From NCBI RefSeq assembly GCF_000003815.2, contig NC_049996.1:15385161-15449160 (forward strand): DNA of 64,000 nt, read 5' to 3'. The translations under genes and the position numbers were made by a program. The stretch comes from Branchiostoma floridae (lineage: Eukaryota; Chordata; Leptocardii; Amphioxiformes; Branchiostomatidae). How positions within the stretch are numbered: position 1 is the stretch's first letter; each line of letters opens with the position of its first letter. Shown piece after piece: positions 1-13,800 of the stretch. The notes beneath the pieces are model-generated. The model was not told where the DNA came from, made no database searches, and saw only the letters and a list, made by a program, of their open reading frames with translations.

Positions 1-186
1 GCTCTGTGCTTGATTTATTTACTCCTTACCTCTACTGGTAGTCCATAGAGTTCACAGCAGGGGTGTACTCATCTTTTTTTACTATAGCTACTTCAGTAGG
101 GTAATAGTAGAGTAGGCGGCCTTCCCAGTGTGAGTGGCTCAAAAACTTGCTGTCCTTTGGTAGCACATGGGGCAATTGCAATTGCT

Positions 187-306
187 GTCGTATTGAGGTC
201 ACTTGAGTAGCGCTGAATGGCAGCCGCTCCAGACCCTTGCAACAGTCGTGTTGAGGTCATGATCACCTGAGTAAGCGCCGAATGGCAGGTGCTCCAGACC
301 CTTGCG
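187..306. repeat. Two-copy direct duplication, about 60 bp
   Basis: Two adjacent near-identical segments (about 187-241 and 246-306) share the pattern GTYGAGGTCA, then GAGTARCGCYGAATGGCAG, then CTCCAGACCCTTGC. No gene is visible here. A short AATAAC microsatellite follows at about 374-400. Confidence 0.6.
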
Positions 307-1380
307 ATTTAGCCTATTGTAAGATCCTCTCAATTCAGCCCATGGCTGCCAAGAGAGAGTAGTCATCGCACCCAATAACAATAACAATAACAATAACAAT
401 TAGCCAATATCTTAATTTGAAAGTTCAACTGTGTTGGTAAAGTCATCCTGAATCAGAATACAATTTGTAACTTCCAATACCAAAATAATTGGACTTGGTC
501 TTTTGTTTGCATTTGTTACCATGTTTGTAGATGAACAACATAACTCAAGAAGCCATCGATAGATTGTTAACATGTATGTGATTAGGTTTTGACCTATGAA
601 AAGAATGATTAGATTTCGGGACCACTGGTGACCTTTTCTTCTTAGCAAAACTTACTAGAATCAAGTATATATTACAAGGAAATTGATACCAATTCAACTG
701 ACTGCAATATTAGACTGCATAAAACTCCTTTAATGTTGTTTGATTTCATACCAACACATATAGGTTACGTAAACTTACTCCTAAACAAAAGGCAGAACAT
801 GAAATGTGAGAAAATCGTTCACAAGAGGGAGCCATGGGAAAACTAGAGGCCTGTCTCCTCACGATTGTGACTGACAGTGCTATCGCCCCCAACCCCACGG
901 AGACAGACACTTGATCAGAGAAGTATTTCTCCTGTTGAAATCCTGGCAAGGTTTTGAAGGATGAAGTGCTAGAATGGTATGTTATCTGGTGTGCTAGTGC
1001 CTATAAATACCCCGTTGATGGAGTTGTTTAAGTTAGGGTTGAGTGATGGATGATTGGGGAACAGACAGGTCAGCAGTTGTGATGCTGTCAAGATGCAGCT
1101 GCAGTTTGAGGCTAATCTGATAGAGGGGGCAGCTGTACTGGTGTAACACCATCATACGTAATGGGGGTAACTTGGGTAGTTGAATTACCGAATAACAATA
1201 TTCTTTATTCAGAATCAGGGAGTAACATTACAGCCAATGTTACAGCGCCAGTTGATAATCGATGGAAGTAAGCGGTTATGTTTTGCCTCATCTACAGTGT
1301 TCTTTCTAAACCCTGCTCATAAGCTATACTGTCATGTAGTAGTGCAGTGTTATAGAAAACATCAGTCTAGCTGTTAACAC
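307..1380. other. Non-coding flank upstream of the BTB gene
   Basis: I see no convincing coding exon, RNA gene or transposon end here. The longest open frames are under 80 codons with no recognisable domain. The stretch probably holds 5' flank or a non-coding first exon/intron of the BTB-BACK-TLDc gene, because a splice acceptor lies just before its start codon. Confidence 0.4.
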
Positions 1381-1494
1381 TGCAAATATCTTGTATTTTC
1401 AGGTAGGCTTTCACTGCAAGGGTAACCATGGGAACACAGGTTCCGCATTCCGCGTCGCTTCCCGACGGCCTGTTCTCGGGGCTGCCTAGCCTGT
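1381..1494 (+). repeat. Truncated copy of BTB gene first coding exon
   Basis: This stretch is nearly identical to 1828-1950. It repeats the acceptor (TTTTCAG), the 5' untranslated bases, the start codon (ATG at 1428) and about 22 codons of the first coding exon ([10 protein letters not shown] onward). Similarity stops after GGGCTGCCTAGCCTG, and the frame then ends at a stop within about 20 codons. There is no splice donor at the break, so it is probably a dead pseudo-exon. It is one of many exon-edge copies in this gene. Confidence 0.85.
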
Positions 1495-1883
1495 TTATTG
1501 TCTCCGTTTTGTTGTGTAACAATATCTGTATATGTGACAATATCTAACACTTGGGAGGACACTTGACAGCAACATCTTAACTGCAGTGCAAAGTGAAATT
1601 GTCAGAATTGCCTTGAGGAAGGTCGCAGATACGTCAGCTCTTATGTGACTCCCTTGTTGTGGATGAAGAACACTGTTGTTCTGCCTTTGAGATTCCACCA
1701 CATACGATTTGAGACTATGTGTCTGATACCATACTTTTTTTTGTTGAAAATTTTCAGGTAGGCACCACAAATGTTACCTGTCATGCCTTTGAGATTCCTG
1801 GATTTAAAACTATGCATGTAAGTCTGACATTGCAAATATCTTGAATTTTCAGGTACTAGTAGGCTTTCACTGCGAGGGTAACC

Positions 1884-4800
1884 ATGGGAACACAGGTTCC
1901 GCATTCCGCGTCGCTTCCCGACGGGCTGTTCTCGGGGCTGCCCAGCCTGGTCTCTGACCTTCAGAAGCTTCTGGACGATCGCGACACGGCAGACGTGATG
2001 TTCGTGGTCGGGCGGGAGGAGGTTCCTATGTACGCACACAGGCTGATCCTGTGGGCACGGTGTAAGGGGTACCAGAGGTACAAGAGGGACTTCTGGAGCA
2101 AGGTAGGTTTAAGATATAGATTTAATTTGATATACTTGTTACTTTGTACAGTCATGACATCAAGCATAGAAAAATAGAGGCAATAATGAGAATTCCATTC
2201 CTGGAAGTGAAAATGCATATAAAAGTGACATTTGAATTTTGGGCAAATGAAAAATCAGTTGGGGCAAGTCAATTTTTTATGTGCTTGCCCTATAGTAAAA
2301 GTGAATTTTTGGAAACTTGTCCAACCCTGGTACCAGAGATACAAGAGGGACTTCTGGAGCAAGGTAGGCCTATTTTAGGCACTTTCTTCTAGAATTATTC
2401 AATGTTCAAAGATATACGCAGTACCTTTGCTACACTAAAGTCTTGTAAAACAGAAATATGCACACCTAACAAAGGGAGACTTTTTCAAATATCTAATGTC
2501 ATCAGCTAGCTACATGTACAATTTGATAACTGTAAGTTCGTCTTCACAAGTTTTACTGAGAAGAGGGAAGAAGCATGTTGAAATATAGATACACATTTTT
2601 TTTTGTATAAGTAGAACATAAAATATTTCACCTATCATTCTCTTTGTAAAGTTTGTATGCAAATTACTGCATTTAGCCCCAAAGGTATGAGAGAGACTTC
2701 TGGAGTAAGGTAGGTTCAGGGTTGTGTTTAAAACCGGTTGTGTCACTCAAAAGTTAGAGATTCTGGGTTTGAATCCATTTGTGAGCAGGTCTCAATTTTT
2801 TTTCAATTCAGCTTTAGGGCTGCCTACCAAGGCTTGTACATGTACATTTGAATTGTTTTTTGAATGATAAACCAGTCATCATCATCATCATCGTCATCAT
2901 TTTTTTTTAAACAGGTTTGTGCCATGGAATAGTTTTGAATGCCTGAGGCTGAGAGGTAGCATTTTGCCAGCATTACACAACAATGCTATGCCCTTGAGAA
3001 AGGCACTTAATACGAACTCTCACTCCACTTCGTTGAAAATGAGTAATACTATCTATATTTAGTATTTTCAGGGAATTTTTGTTAACGTTACAACATGTCT
3101 GTCCATTTTACAGCTGTTGCCTCATTGTGCTATTTTCCAGGTGACAGGAATGAAGGGAATCATGACCATCAAACAGCCCAAGTACAAACCTGAGGTCTTC
3201 AGGAGTGTTCTCAACTACCTGTACACAGGAAAGGTAGGGGCTCACTATTGTACAGACTACAATGGAAAATAGCAGTTACTCAAGCAACAGAATATGATTT
3301 TGGTGGCATATCTTATTACCTTGATGTCTAATCTTTATCGACGTACAGAGAAAGATATAAGGATGTGCAGCATGTACAATGTATCTTGTGTAACACTTGC
3401 ATAACATTGCAAAGACTAAGGTACAAATTGTACAATGTAGGCACTTCATTCAGGTTTAATCCTCTACCTATATTTCGTACAGATGACACTGAATGATACC
3501 AGTGTTTTAGATAGTTAACTGTGATGTTGTGTGCTATATTTTGTACAGATGACGCTGAATGATACCAGTGTTTTAGATAGTTAACTGTGATGTTGTGTCG
3601 TATATTTTGTACAGATGACACTGAACGATACCACAGTGTTTTAGATAGTTAACTGTGATGTTAATGTGTGCTATATTTTGTACAGATGACACTGAATGAT
3701 ACCAAAGTGTTTTAGGTAGTTAACTGTGATGTTGTATCCTATATTTTGTACAGATGACACTGAATGACACCACAGTGTTTGAGGTGTTAGTGATAGCCCA
3801 GGACATGGGGGTACCAGACTTACAGTACAGCTGTGAGGAACACATCTCCAGTCAGCTGACCGTCCAAAATGGCTGCTTCTTCCTGGCGAATGCTTTAAAC
3901 ACTGTTCCCACGCTGACCACCAAAGGTTGGTTCTGTATTTTGAGATCTGTTTCTTTCTAGAGATATGTTCTGTCGGTCAGACTAGTTGACATGTTTTAGA
4001 TTTTTGATAATTGAATGTAAGGCCACACCAATTTAATTTCTTGGTTCACGGATTTTTTCATAAAGAATATGGAGCGAGAGGGCGAAATAAAAATGAAAAT
4101 AAAAATTGTAAAATGGTTGGGGTAAAGGTAACGGCTAATCCAAAACATAAAGAAAAAAAGTTTTCAGCTTGATAAAAGTACAAAAACACTATTTTTGTAC
4201 AGTAACAGCACCTGTACCCACACTTTAAGGAGCTTATGATATAAAGGCCAATTTGCTACACCAGAAAGTTGGTGAATGGTTTCATTAATGGTGAAAATTT
4301 GCTGAGTGGTAATTTTTATTTTTATTTTTTTTCCCAAAAAATAGGATTGAGCGAATCCGTGAACCAAGAAATTCAATTGGTGTGGCCTAATGTCAAGATT
4401 TTTTTGGGCACCCAATTTCTTTGGCAACCCTGCCAAATTATAGACTAATAGAGGCCTTCTCCACATCTATAAGACGTCTTTTAGGATTCAGCAACGTACC
4501 TATGATCTAGAAAACTTTTTAATACTTTAACAGTACACAGATCTATAAAGATTAGAAAAAACAAGGTTTCTTACATGCATATGTGATCCTTTTCCTTTTA
4601 ACATCTTTATTTAAAACTTTCTTAAGAAGGAGCCAAAGAGATCTACCTCCTTAGGTTAGAAGAGACAGTCTTTTTTTAATTTGTGCATTTGTGAGAAAAA
4701 TCCTTTTTACTTTTGTCTTGACATCTATAAACTTTCTTAAGGAGGAGCCACAGAGATCCATCCCCTTGTTGTCAGATGTCTTCACTTCATCGAGGAAAAT

Positions 4801-7800
4801 GCAGAAGACTGCTTGAGAACGGAAGGGTTCTTACAGCTGCCGAAGGAGTCGGTCATCAGACTTGTGTCCAGTGATCAGGTCAGTTGCTGTTGTATTTTGC
4901 CCCCAAACTTATGAAGAAAACTAACGTTGACAATCTTGTGATTCAGCTAGTTAACTCCATATTAACAACTTTACTTTGGTTCAGCTCCTGCTCGATCCAA
5001 GCTTGAAAGCCCCGTGATATCGTGCGGCGCTGTGGCAGTGTTTGTCGCATACCCTAGAGGTCCTGGGTTCAAAGCCTTTGATATGTCACCAACCTTGCGC
5101 CCTTGGAAAGGCACTTAACATGACTTTCCTCACTTCATTCAGGTGAAAATGAGTACCAAGCTTTAGCTAGGGCCATCCCTCAGATAGGACGTTAAATGGA
5201 AGTCACATGCTTGAGGAGAGCCACACCTACATAACTGACTACATAACAACATAGCAATAAGTAACACTGAGACTGTAAAGTTGTGCCTAAGTTCCTATGT
5301 AATCGATAAATTTTCCAGAAAAAACAATCTTGGTTGTCCAGGCACTTTTTGGCAATACAGCCACAAAACAGTTTCCTTAAGCCCCGTTTACAAATCAAGA
5401 ATTTAGCTCGGCCGAGTTGTCAGCGAGCTCTAAATTACGGGGCTTTACCACATGGTGTAGTATAATTTTCCATAGCAGCTACATTATTCTGACAAAAATA
5501 GGAGAGAAACTACCATGAGCTCAAATTAGTTTGCTAAAGAAACAGTGACTAGGTTAACAATGTAATCAGTGACTTAAAAAAGTTATGGTTTAAAATGCGA
5601 AGTCTTAACATTTTTACCAAATATTTCAGTCTATGATCAGTTCAGTCTATGATAATGTTACATTTATGAAAATTTTTTGAGTAATGTCCATTTATCAGAC
5701 TGTTCTCAAGCAACTTTTACTAAATTTGATCAGGTAAGTTTGATAGTAAAATAAACGTTAAACCCAAGTAATACCAACAACCTTATCAAATATCAAGGAG
5801 ACCTTATTAAGTAACAAGTAAGTAGTAAAAACCAACAACTACCACAACCTCTTAGAAAAATCTTAGTCTGATGTCAAGATGTTACAGTTCTAAATCATGC
5901 TTTACCAAACTCGGTAATTTCTGACTTTCTGTCTAACTACTGTGCCAGGTTTGATTTACCTAACTCAGTCAATGCACCAAAGAACCAATTTGCCCAACTT
6001 TGTGCAGTGGTCTATCAGCTCTACCTGCCTAACTATTGTAGTATACGAATCGGTGTTCCAGAGTAGGTTGCGTTTTGCCATATCTTGACATGACACTAGT
6101 GCCTATGTACTCTGTTTTCTTTCTGTATATATATAGAGACGGGCAAGTCCATCTTGCATGTCTGATAATCTGCCTAACTATTGTAGCATGTGAATCAGCA
6201 TTCCGGAGAAGGATTTGTTCGGTCGTATCTTGACGTGACAGCAAGTGGCGACTATGGCATAGACAGGAAGTGGGCTTCTCTTCAGAGCTTGCCTAACTGT
6301 GTGCAGAGTCTGTTCTGTCAGCTCTGTCTGCCTAACTATCGTAGCGTGTGGATCAGCATTTTGCAGAGAGGTTGCTTTAAAACTTAAATGGCTGTATCTT
6401 GACATGACAGTGCCTATATTCTCTGTTATTTTCTGTATAATATATAGACGGGAAGTCTATCTTGCTTGTCTATCTGCCTAACTATTGCACCCAGACACGA
6501 TGCTGGGGATTGAGCTCTATCTGCCTAACTATTGTAGCATTTGGATCAGCATTGCAGAGAAGGTAGCGTTGGGCCGTATCTTAACATGACAGTGCCTTAT
6601 ATACTCTATTTTCTTTCTGTATATATATATATATATATATATAGACAGGAAGTGGACTTCTCTTCAGTGTTTGCAAAGTCTATCTTGCATGTCTATCTGC
6701 CTAACTATTGAGAATTTCAGAGAAGGTTGCATTTGGTCGTATCTTAACATGACAGCCAGTGGCGTGTAGTACTACATGATACATAAACAGGAGGTTAATT
6801 TGCCTGCATATGTGCTCTTGTGCTCTTAGCTCTATCTGCCTAACTATTGTAGCGTGTGGATGAGCATTCCGGAGAAGGTAGCATTGGGCCGTATCTTGAC
6901 ATTCTCCTTGACGCGGAGCCAGACGCGATCCCGGGGGTTGAGCTGCAGGTACAGGGAGTTGCTGGTCATGGCGTGGCCAGACATGTTCATGCCCTGCTGG
7001 GGAGGGGGGCAGAACACAAAAGTTTAGGATTCCAATCGAAGGACATGTTCCAATGTTCAAGGTCATGAACTTCAAGGCACAAGGTTTGCCCTGACTGAGC
7101 ACTATTGTGCAATGTTCTGAATGATACCCTACTGGGGAGGGGGGCAGAACACAAAAGTTTAGGATTCCAATCGAAGGACGTGTTCCAAAGGTCAAGGTCG
7201 TAAACTTCAAGGCACGGCTCTTCAATAAAGATTTGCCCTGACCAAATGTTGTAGAGGGCTGAAGTTTCACATGTATGATGATGGCGTGGCCGGACATGTT
7301 CATGCCCTGCTGGGGAGGGGGGCAGAACACAGAGGTTTAGGATTCCAACTGAAGAACATTTTCCCAAGGTCAACTTGACACTAATGCATTTCAATAAAGA
7401 TTTGCCCTGACCCTCTATTGTAGAATACCCTGCTGGGGAGGGGGACAGAAAACAAAAGTTTAGGATTCCAATTCAAGGGTATTTTCCAAAGGTCAAGGAC
7501 ATGAAGTTCAAGGCAATTCAATAAAGATTTGCCCTAAAACACTTTTTTGGAAGGACAAAGTTTCACAGGTATATGTATGATGATACATGAACATATCGTC
7601 TCTGTAGGTCAATGAATTAAGTCTAAACCTTTGATATGTCGATGAAAGTTTGACAGACGAGTATATAATTAAGATATGCCAAGTAACAGTTAATCAAGCA
7701 ACTGAATGTGAGTTTTGGCAAATCCTATTTGTTTCCAAAATAAATGATGTTTGGCGAATCCTCTATAGTTCCTCTTTTAGGACTCTATAACTCACTTTTG

Positions 7801-10800
7801 TCCAGGATTCCAGAATGACATATCCATGAAAATTTTTTTTTTTTAAATTTTGGAAACGGCCCAAAATTGATGCGCACGCGGATGTCATCAACATGGCCTA
7901 AAACAACTCCAATGACCGGCAAAGGACATACCTGCAGGGACACGATGGTGACGCCGTTTCTGACCAGCTGGACCGGTTCGTACTGGTTCTCCGGGTGCTC
8001 GCACAGAACGTGGAACGTGAAGAAGTAGATGCCGGGCTTCTCTGACGTGAAGCTGTGGCCATCAAAACCTGCAATAACAAATGGGATCCACCTCAGATGA
8101 AGTCAATTTTAGGATGTTTTTATTTTCCTGGGAATACTGAAGATGCAGAAATATTTGCAGTGGTTTTATGTTTGCATTTTTTTTTGCTGTGGCTGCCTCA
8201 CTGCGAACTCGGAACCACCGCGAACATTTCCATTATAATTTGTAGTATGTGCATGGCGCTACTGCAAACACAAATCCACTGCAAACACTCCAATTTTCTT
8301 GCTGCCGTGAAATAAACCCCGTCAACATAAATGCATTTACAGTAGATATATCTTAATCTTTAGATTACTTTCTTTTCCATACACAATGTGTTCCTTAATT
8401 GTTATTCCGATATTTCCAGACAAGCATCTTTCTTAGTTAATCTTTTTGTCAGGTTTACTGAGTGCAGCAGTTGAGTAGTAGAGTATCATCTTACTCCTTT
8501 CTTGACGTTTCATGCATATTCTTCGGACCACAAGTTTTTTGCTAAAAATGCTGACTGTTTCCAAATTCAAGAAAACGTAATATTCAATATCTACATAAAA
8601 GATCAATAGTTCCATGTTATGATTTTAGCCTTGTTAAACCTTGTACAGTTAAGAACTTCTAGAATACTTCTTGCCCATTGCTTGTGTACGACAGCTTTGG
8701 TTAGTTGAAGACAAGAGAGCAACCATTGATTCCTTGTTGCCATCCAGTAAGGGAAAAAGGACACTGTCATAGCAAAGATCAGCATGTCACTGGAGAGACT
8801 ACTATAATTACTTTCCATTTAATGCCCATTTGGACTTCATTTCTGCATGCCCCCTAACATGCTGCAGACACAGTAAGAAGAATGCATGTACCCCAGCTTT
8901 CTGTCAGTAAGGCCATATTGATTTGATTATATGGATGACATCCGTGCGTTCATCAGTTTTTTTCCGTCCTTAGGAAAAGCAAGTTTTCAACCATATTATA
9001 CTTTTATAGATAGTACAAAGTAGCTGTAAAATGCTGTATATTGCAAAAAAATATCGGAGAACAGACGCTAATGTCATACATTGTACAATGCCAAAGTCAA
9101 TTTCAAAGTCAATGTCAAACAAAATTAAGAATCTATTGTTCGATGTCTAATTTTTTTGGTCAGTTTTAGAATTCCCAGAATATGTCATCCATATGATCAA
9201 ATCAGCCTAATGTAAAACATTTGCACAAGCTTGGTTAAAGGTTTTAACAGCCCAGCAAGTCGGGAGGGGGGCAAGATTTAGGCCTAGGGAATAAATGCTG
9301 TGTTTCCTGTTTCCCTACCTACTCTAGAAAAAATTGCAGACCCTAGACTTTTTTGGATGGGCAGTCACATAACTTCCAGTTAGAATTTTTATTCAACCTA
9401 CTTCCTATTGAAGTAAAAAACACTGCTTGTCCTATTTTCTTCTTCTTCAGGTTGAGATGGCCAACATCGTCATATTGATGAATATGCTAATGAAGGATAA
9501 AAACTATCTATTATGCTCAACATTCAAGTTTGACATTGAAAGACAAGTGTTGCATGCATTTTCTCTTTTGTTCAACTGTATTGTGATATGTATCACTAGA
9601 GGTTTGGGCCAGCCTTAAAGAAATCACAAGAAAAAAAGATAGCCCCTACCTACCGACCCTAATTTTTCAGGACTGAAACAGGAGACAACATTTTTTTCCT
9701 TTGCCTTATTAAACCTAAGTTAGGTTTTAACAGCCCGGCAAGTCGGGAGGGGGGCATGATAATGATTAAGAGCAAAATCAAGGCTGGCTGTGTCAAGACC
9801 ACCCACCTCCTGTTCCCCGGTGACCTCTTGGTCGAGGTTTTTCTGTGAACAAAGTTAACAATGTGGAAACTTTAATCTGTTCAGTCAGGCTGAAATTGGT
9901 CAAGTTTAAGTCTTAGAGTATATCATCGGGACTAGTTAGTGATGCTTGCGCATTGCTGAAAGTTCAGAGAAAGATTGTATCATAGTTTTCCTAACATTTT
10001 AAGCGTTGAAACACCACCTGCAAAGCAGGTTAGTGCAGGTTGTGCACTGTTGTAACCTGCATCTAATATGTGCCAGCCACATGCAGCATTCAATAATTTG
10101 ACAGCATATAAGGTGGCATCAGGACCACATTTATACATTTTTTTATGGACTGTAAGAAATCAAAAAGAGTAAGAATTTGAAAAAATTGTAAAATATTAGA
10201 TTATACAATGTATCTATCTGTGTAGTTGCACATTTGAGAATGGTTTGACTATAGAATGAGACTGTTGAATACTAAGCTTCAGAAGGAGTGATCTGTGTGC
10301 ATTTGCTCACCTGTTCCTGTGTTTATAAGCACTTTGTCGAAGATGATCCTATCCTGTCCGCTGGGCCCGCTCCCAGTGTGCACCGCTGAGAACACCACTG
10401 GCACAGTATCCGGTTTTGGGGTCACCTCAGGTCGTCGTCGCTGCGGGAATATCCGCTTGATGTCCTCCTCGCTGAGGCCAGGTCCAGGCGGCCCCGGCGG
10501 GCCAGCGGGACCCTGCGGCCCAATCTGCCCGGGTAACCCGGTTGGGCCGATCCACCCCTGTTCGCCTTTGCTGCCGGGAATGCCCGGGCCGCCGATGGGA
10601 CCGGGGCTGCCGGGAGCGCCGATCGGGCCTGGGGTTCCCGGCGACCCGGGTTGACCCGGGGGTCCTGGTGGCCCGGGGTAGCTGCTGTAGCCAGACTGCG
10701 AGCCAGGCTGGGTGTACCCGGGTGTGCCCGGGGGACCTGGGTCGCCGCGGGCTCCTTTGTCTCCTTTTGCGCCCGGGACGCCGGGAGCACCCAGCATACC

Positions 10801-13800
10801 GGGTGGGCCGGGGACTCCGGGTTGGCCAGGTGGCCCGGGTAGTCCCGGACCTGCAGCGCTGGGATTGAAGCGACCGGTTGTAACGGAGGTGCATTCCTTG
10901 CAGAGACCAGGTAATCCTGGGGGGCCGGGGGGTCCTTGTGGGCCAGGGGGGCCTGGTCGGGCGGGTCCGGCGGGTTGGTCAAAATACGGACTTCCGTACG
11001 GCTCTCGTGGGCCAGCTGGTAACGATGGCCCCGGAGGGCCAGGCGGGCCAGGAGGTCCTTGAGGGCCACTTGTGCCAGGCGGGCCAATCACTCCGGGTGC
11101 GCCGACAGGGCCAGGAAACCCCCTGGGGCCCCCTGCTGACCCCTTCTGCCCGGTTAACCCAGGTGGACCCGGCTGCCCGGGTGTACCCGGGACCCCAGGC
11201 GACCCGGGTTCTCCAGCTGGGCCTGGGTCACCCTTCTCCCCCACGATAGGCAGGCTCACCCCGCCCTCCGTACCGGTGCACCGGATCTTACAGGTGGGCT
11301 GCGGTCCCGTGCTCTGTGTGGGCGGAACTGCAGGCTTATCGTCGTCAAACAGGAACCCCAACGTTAACGGAAATGTCCAGAGCAAGAGAATGCACGTCTT
11401 CAAATCCATTGTACACTGAGAATGTCACCCTTGCAGCTTGACAATGTCTTGTTTCTGTGAAGCTTTTCTGTGAAGCTGAGCCACACTGAAAATGTTTGCC
11501 ATATACTGAGAATGTCACCCTTGCAGCTTGTGTTGTCTCTGTGAGGCTTTATCTCTCAGAGTGCAGGAAATTTCTCAAAGTCCTGTGGCAGGCAGACCGT
11601 AGAACCCTGAGGCAGAGAGATGGACATAGAATAATTACCATTCCTCACTGGTACAAGACGTTGACAACTTTAACATGCATAGCAGCACTAATCAACCATT
11701 CCTTGTTGGTACAATTGTGACAGCTTTCAAGACATGGGAGGGGTGATAAATGAGTTTGCGCCTCACCAAAAGGTAATAAGTAATCTCCAAGCAGATCCTA
11801 CGGTAGCACAAGATAGTATCAAAAGCTGCCAGAGGAGTGAAGCTGGCCTAGGAGTGTGTTTGGCTACCACTGATGACTCCTTTTGGCCAGCTGTAGTCTC
11901 CTTAGCCTGCTTTGATACTATCTTATGCCACTGGTAAATCTGCCTTGAGATTAATGATAAGGTACAAAACTTAAACTTCAGTGCATAATTATTAAGTAGA
12001 AAGCCTTTGATGAATGTCTACCAATTTTCAAATCTTTGTACCCCATTTTGCAGGTGACACCCAGTAATGTTAGGTGAGTAAGACTGCAAACTGTGACCTT
12101 ACATTTTGGGTCAGTTTTGCTCTGCTGAAAGTCAGATACCCACTTCTTTCTAGTTCAAATACAAAGGGAATCCTCATTAAACATTTTGACAATGTCTTCA
12201 AAGATTTGATGGCATGAGGAACTCGACTCACACAGCTCTGATCACAGATCATTGATCATGATGATTTGAAATCAGGTGGATATTGATTAACGACCTCATT
12301 ACATGATTTTGCCACAAAATTTTAGTTCTATCTGCACCTTATTTCTGGGTGAGACCAAGAACTTATTGATCACCCCTTGTAACAGCACCAAGCAACATGC
12401 CACATATACATATTTTGCACTGGACACTTTCTGCTGCAGAAAACATAAATTTATTGTACAACAATTGTACAAGGTACCAAGCATAGCATCTACTGAGACT
12501 AATCTACTTAATACAAGAGTGCATAATATATAGTATGGGATGAAAATGGTCTTTTACAATCATTGGAGGCATTTGTAGCATCTAGACATTCTTTGATATA
12601 TTTTCCTAAGTATACCGTGCAGGGGTTGTCGCATACTTATAGCTCAAGAAAACTGTAACTGTTGTGCTAAACATTGTATAAAACATTTTATCGAAAGAAA
12701 AGAGTTGTTTCTTGAATACATACCATCCAAAATGTCAGTTGCAATGGGAGAACTGGTCTTCACCCAGTGACACTTATGTCGGGGCCATGTGGGGGATAAT
12801 CAGATCCTTTCCTCTGTTTGAGGGTGGGTAAGGGGTTTGGAGAGCCCTGCTATGGATGTTTTATTCACATCATTCTAGTGAGTACCTCCTGTGTTTAGTA
12901 TGTGTATTGAAGCCTAGTGCTGACTATGATGATTGAGAAAAATAGTCTGGTTAAATGTTGTGTTTGTAGACATACATGTACATTTGTACTACCATATCAT
13001 AACCATAGAACTCAATAAAAGCAATTTGATAAGTTTTTCAAAGAAACTGGATGTATGTAAGTCAAGTAAGTCAAGGATGTATGCAATTGAATACATGGTA
13101 AAATCAAGAAGGTTATTATTTATTAACCTCCTTGGTAAGAAACTGGCATCCAAAACTGAATTCGATAGGGAAAATTTTTTAATGCCTTGACTCCCTTGAA
13201 AAGGACCCTTGTGTTGTATAGTCCCAAATCAATTCAATATGCGACAAGATTGACCATTGCCTTCCTCTCTTAAACATTAATATTATGATTTGATTGTGAC
13301 TACAGTGAACAACCCTCAAGGAAAAACAAAATTAACAAAACTAGAGGTCTGTAGTTCCAAAAACCCTGAAGAAAAAAATAAGACATCATGTTATGTCAAT
13401 GAAGGTTAGACAATGTCAGCTAATAAGATACGCCGAAAAGCAGTTACTCAAGCAACTGGATATGATTTTGGAAACGGTCAGCCATTCGGTGTTTTTACTT
13501 AAGACATCATGTTCCTTGGTAAACCCCAACACATCCCTAGCAAGTGCAGACCTGCTTTTCTTCCTGACAGCCGGCGTGTTTACTGACCAACTGTAATAAA
13601 CACAAGATATGGCAACAATCCGAGGCATCTGTTACGTTAGACAACACAAACAACTCTGCAACTGTTACCGCAACGATTTTACCAGAAAAAATGTAAACTC
13701 TCTTTAGAAATATCACAACTTTTTCACAAGAAAACCTCCTTTTTTCAATTGAAAGTCTCTTAGAAATAGTTCTGCTGACAATCTTCAGTGACATTTAGAA

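Noticed and set aside
1428-1494. Alternative first coding exon of the BTB gene
   Set aside because: It lacks a splice donor where similarity ends, and the frame soon hits a stop.
5380-5445. Short palindrome as a MITE
   Set aside because: The inverted ends are too short and no second copy was found in the window.
10422-11087. Alternative frames over the collagen exon, both strands
   Set aside because: GC-rich Gly-X-Y coding gives long open frames in other phases. Only one frame has a signal peptide, collagen and C1q continuity.
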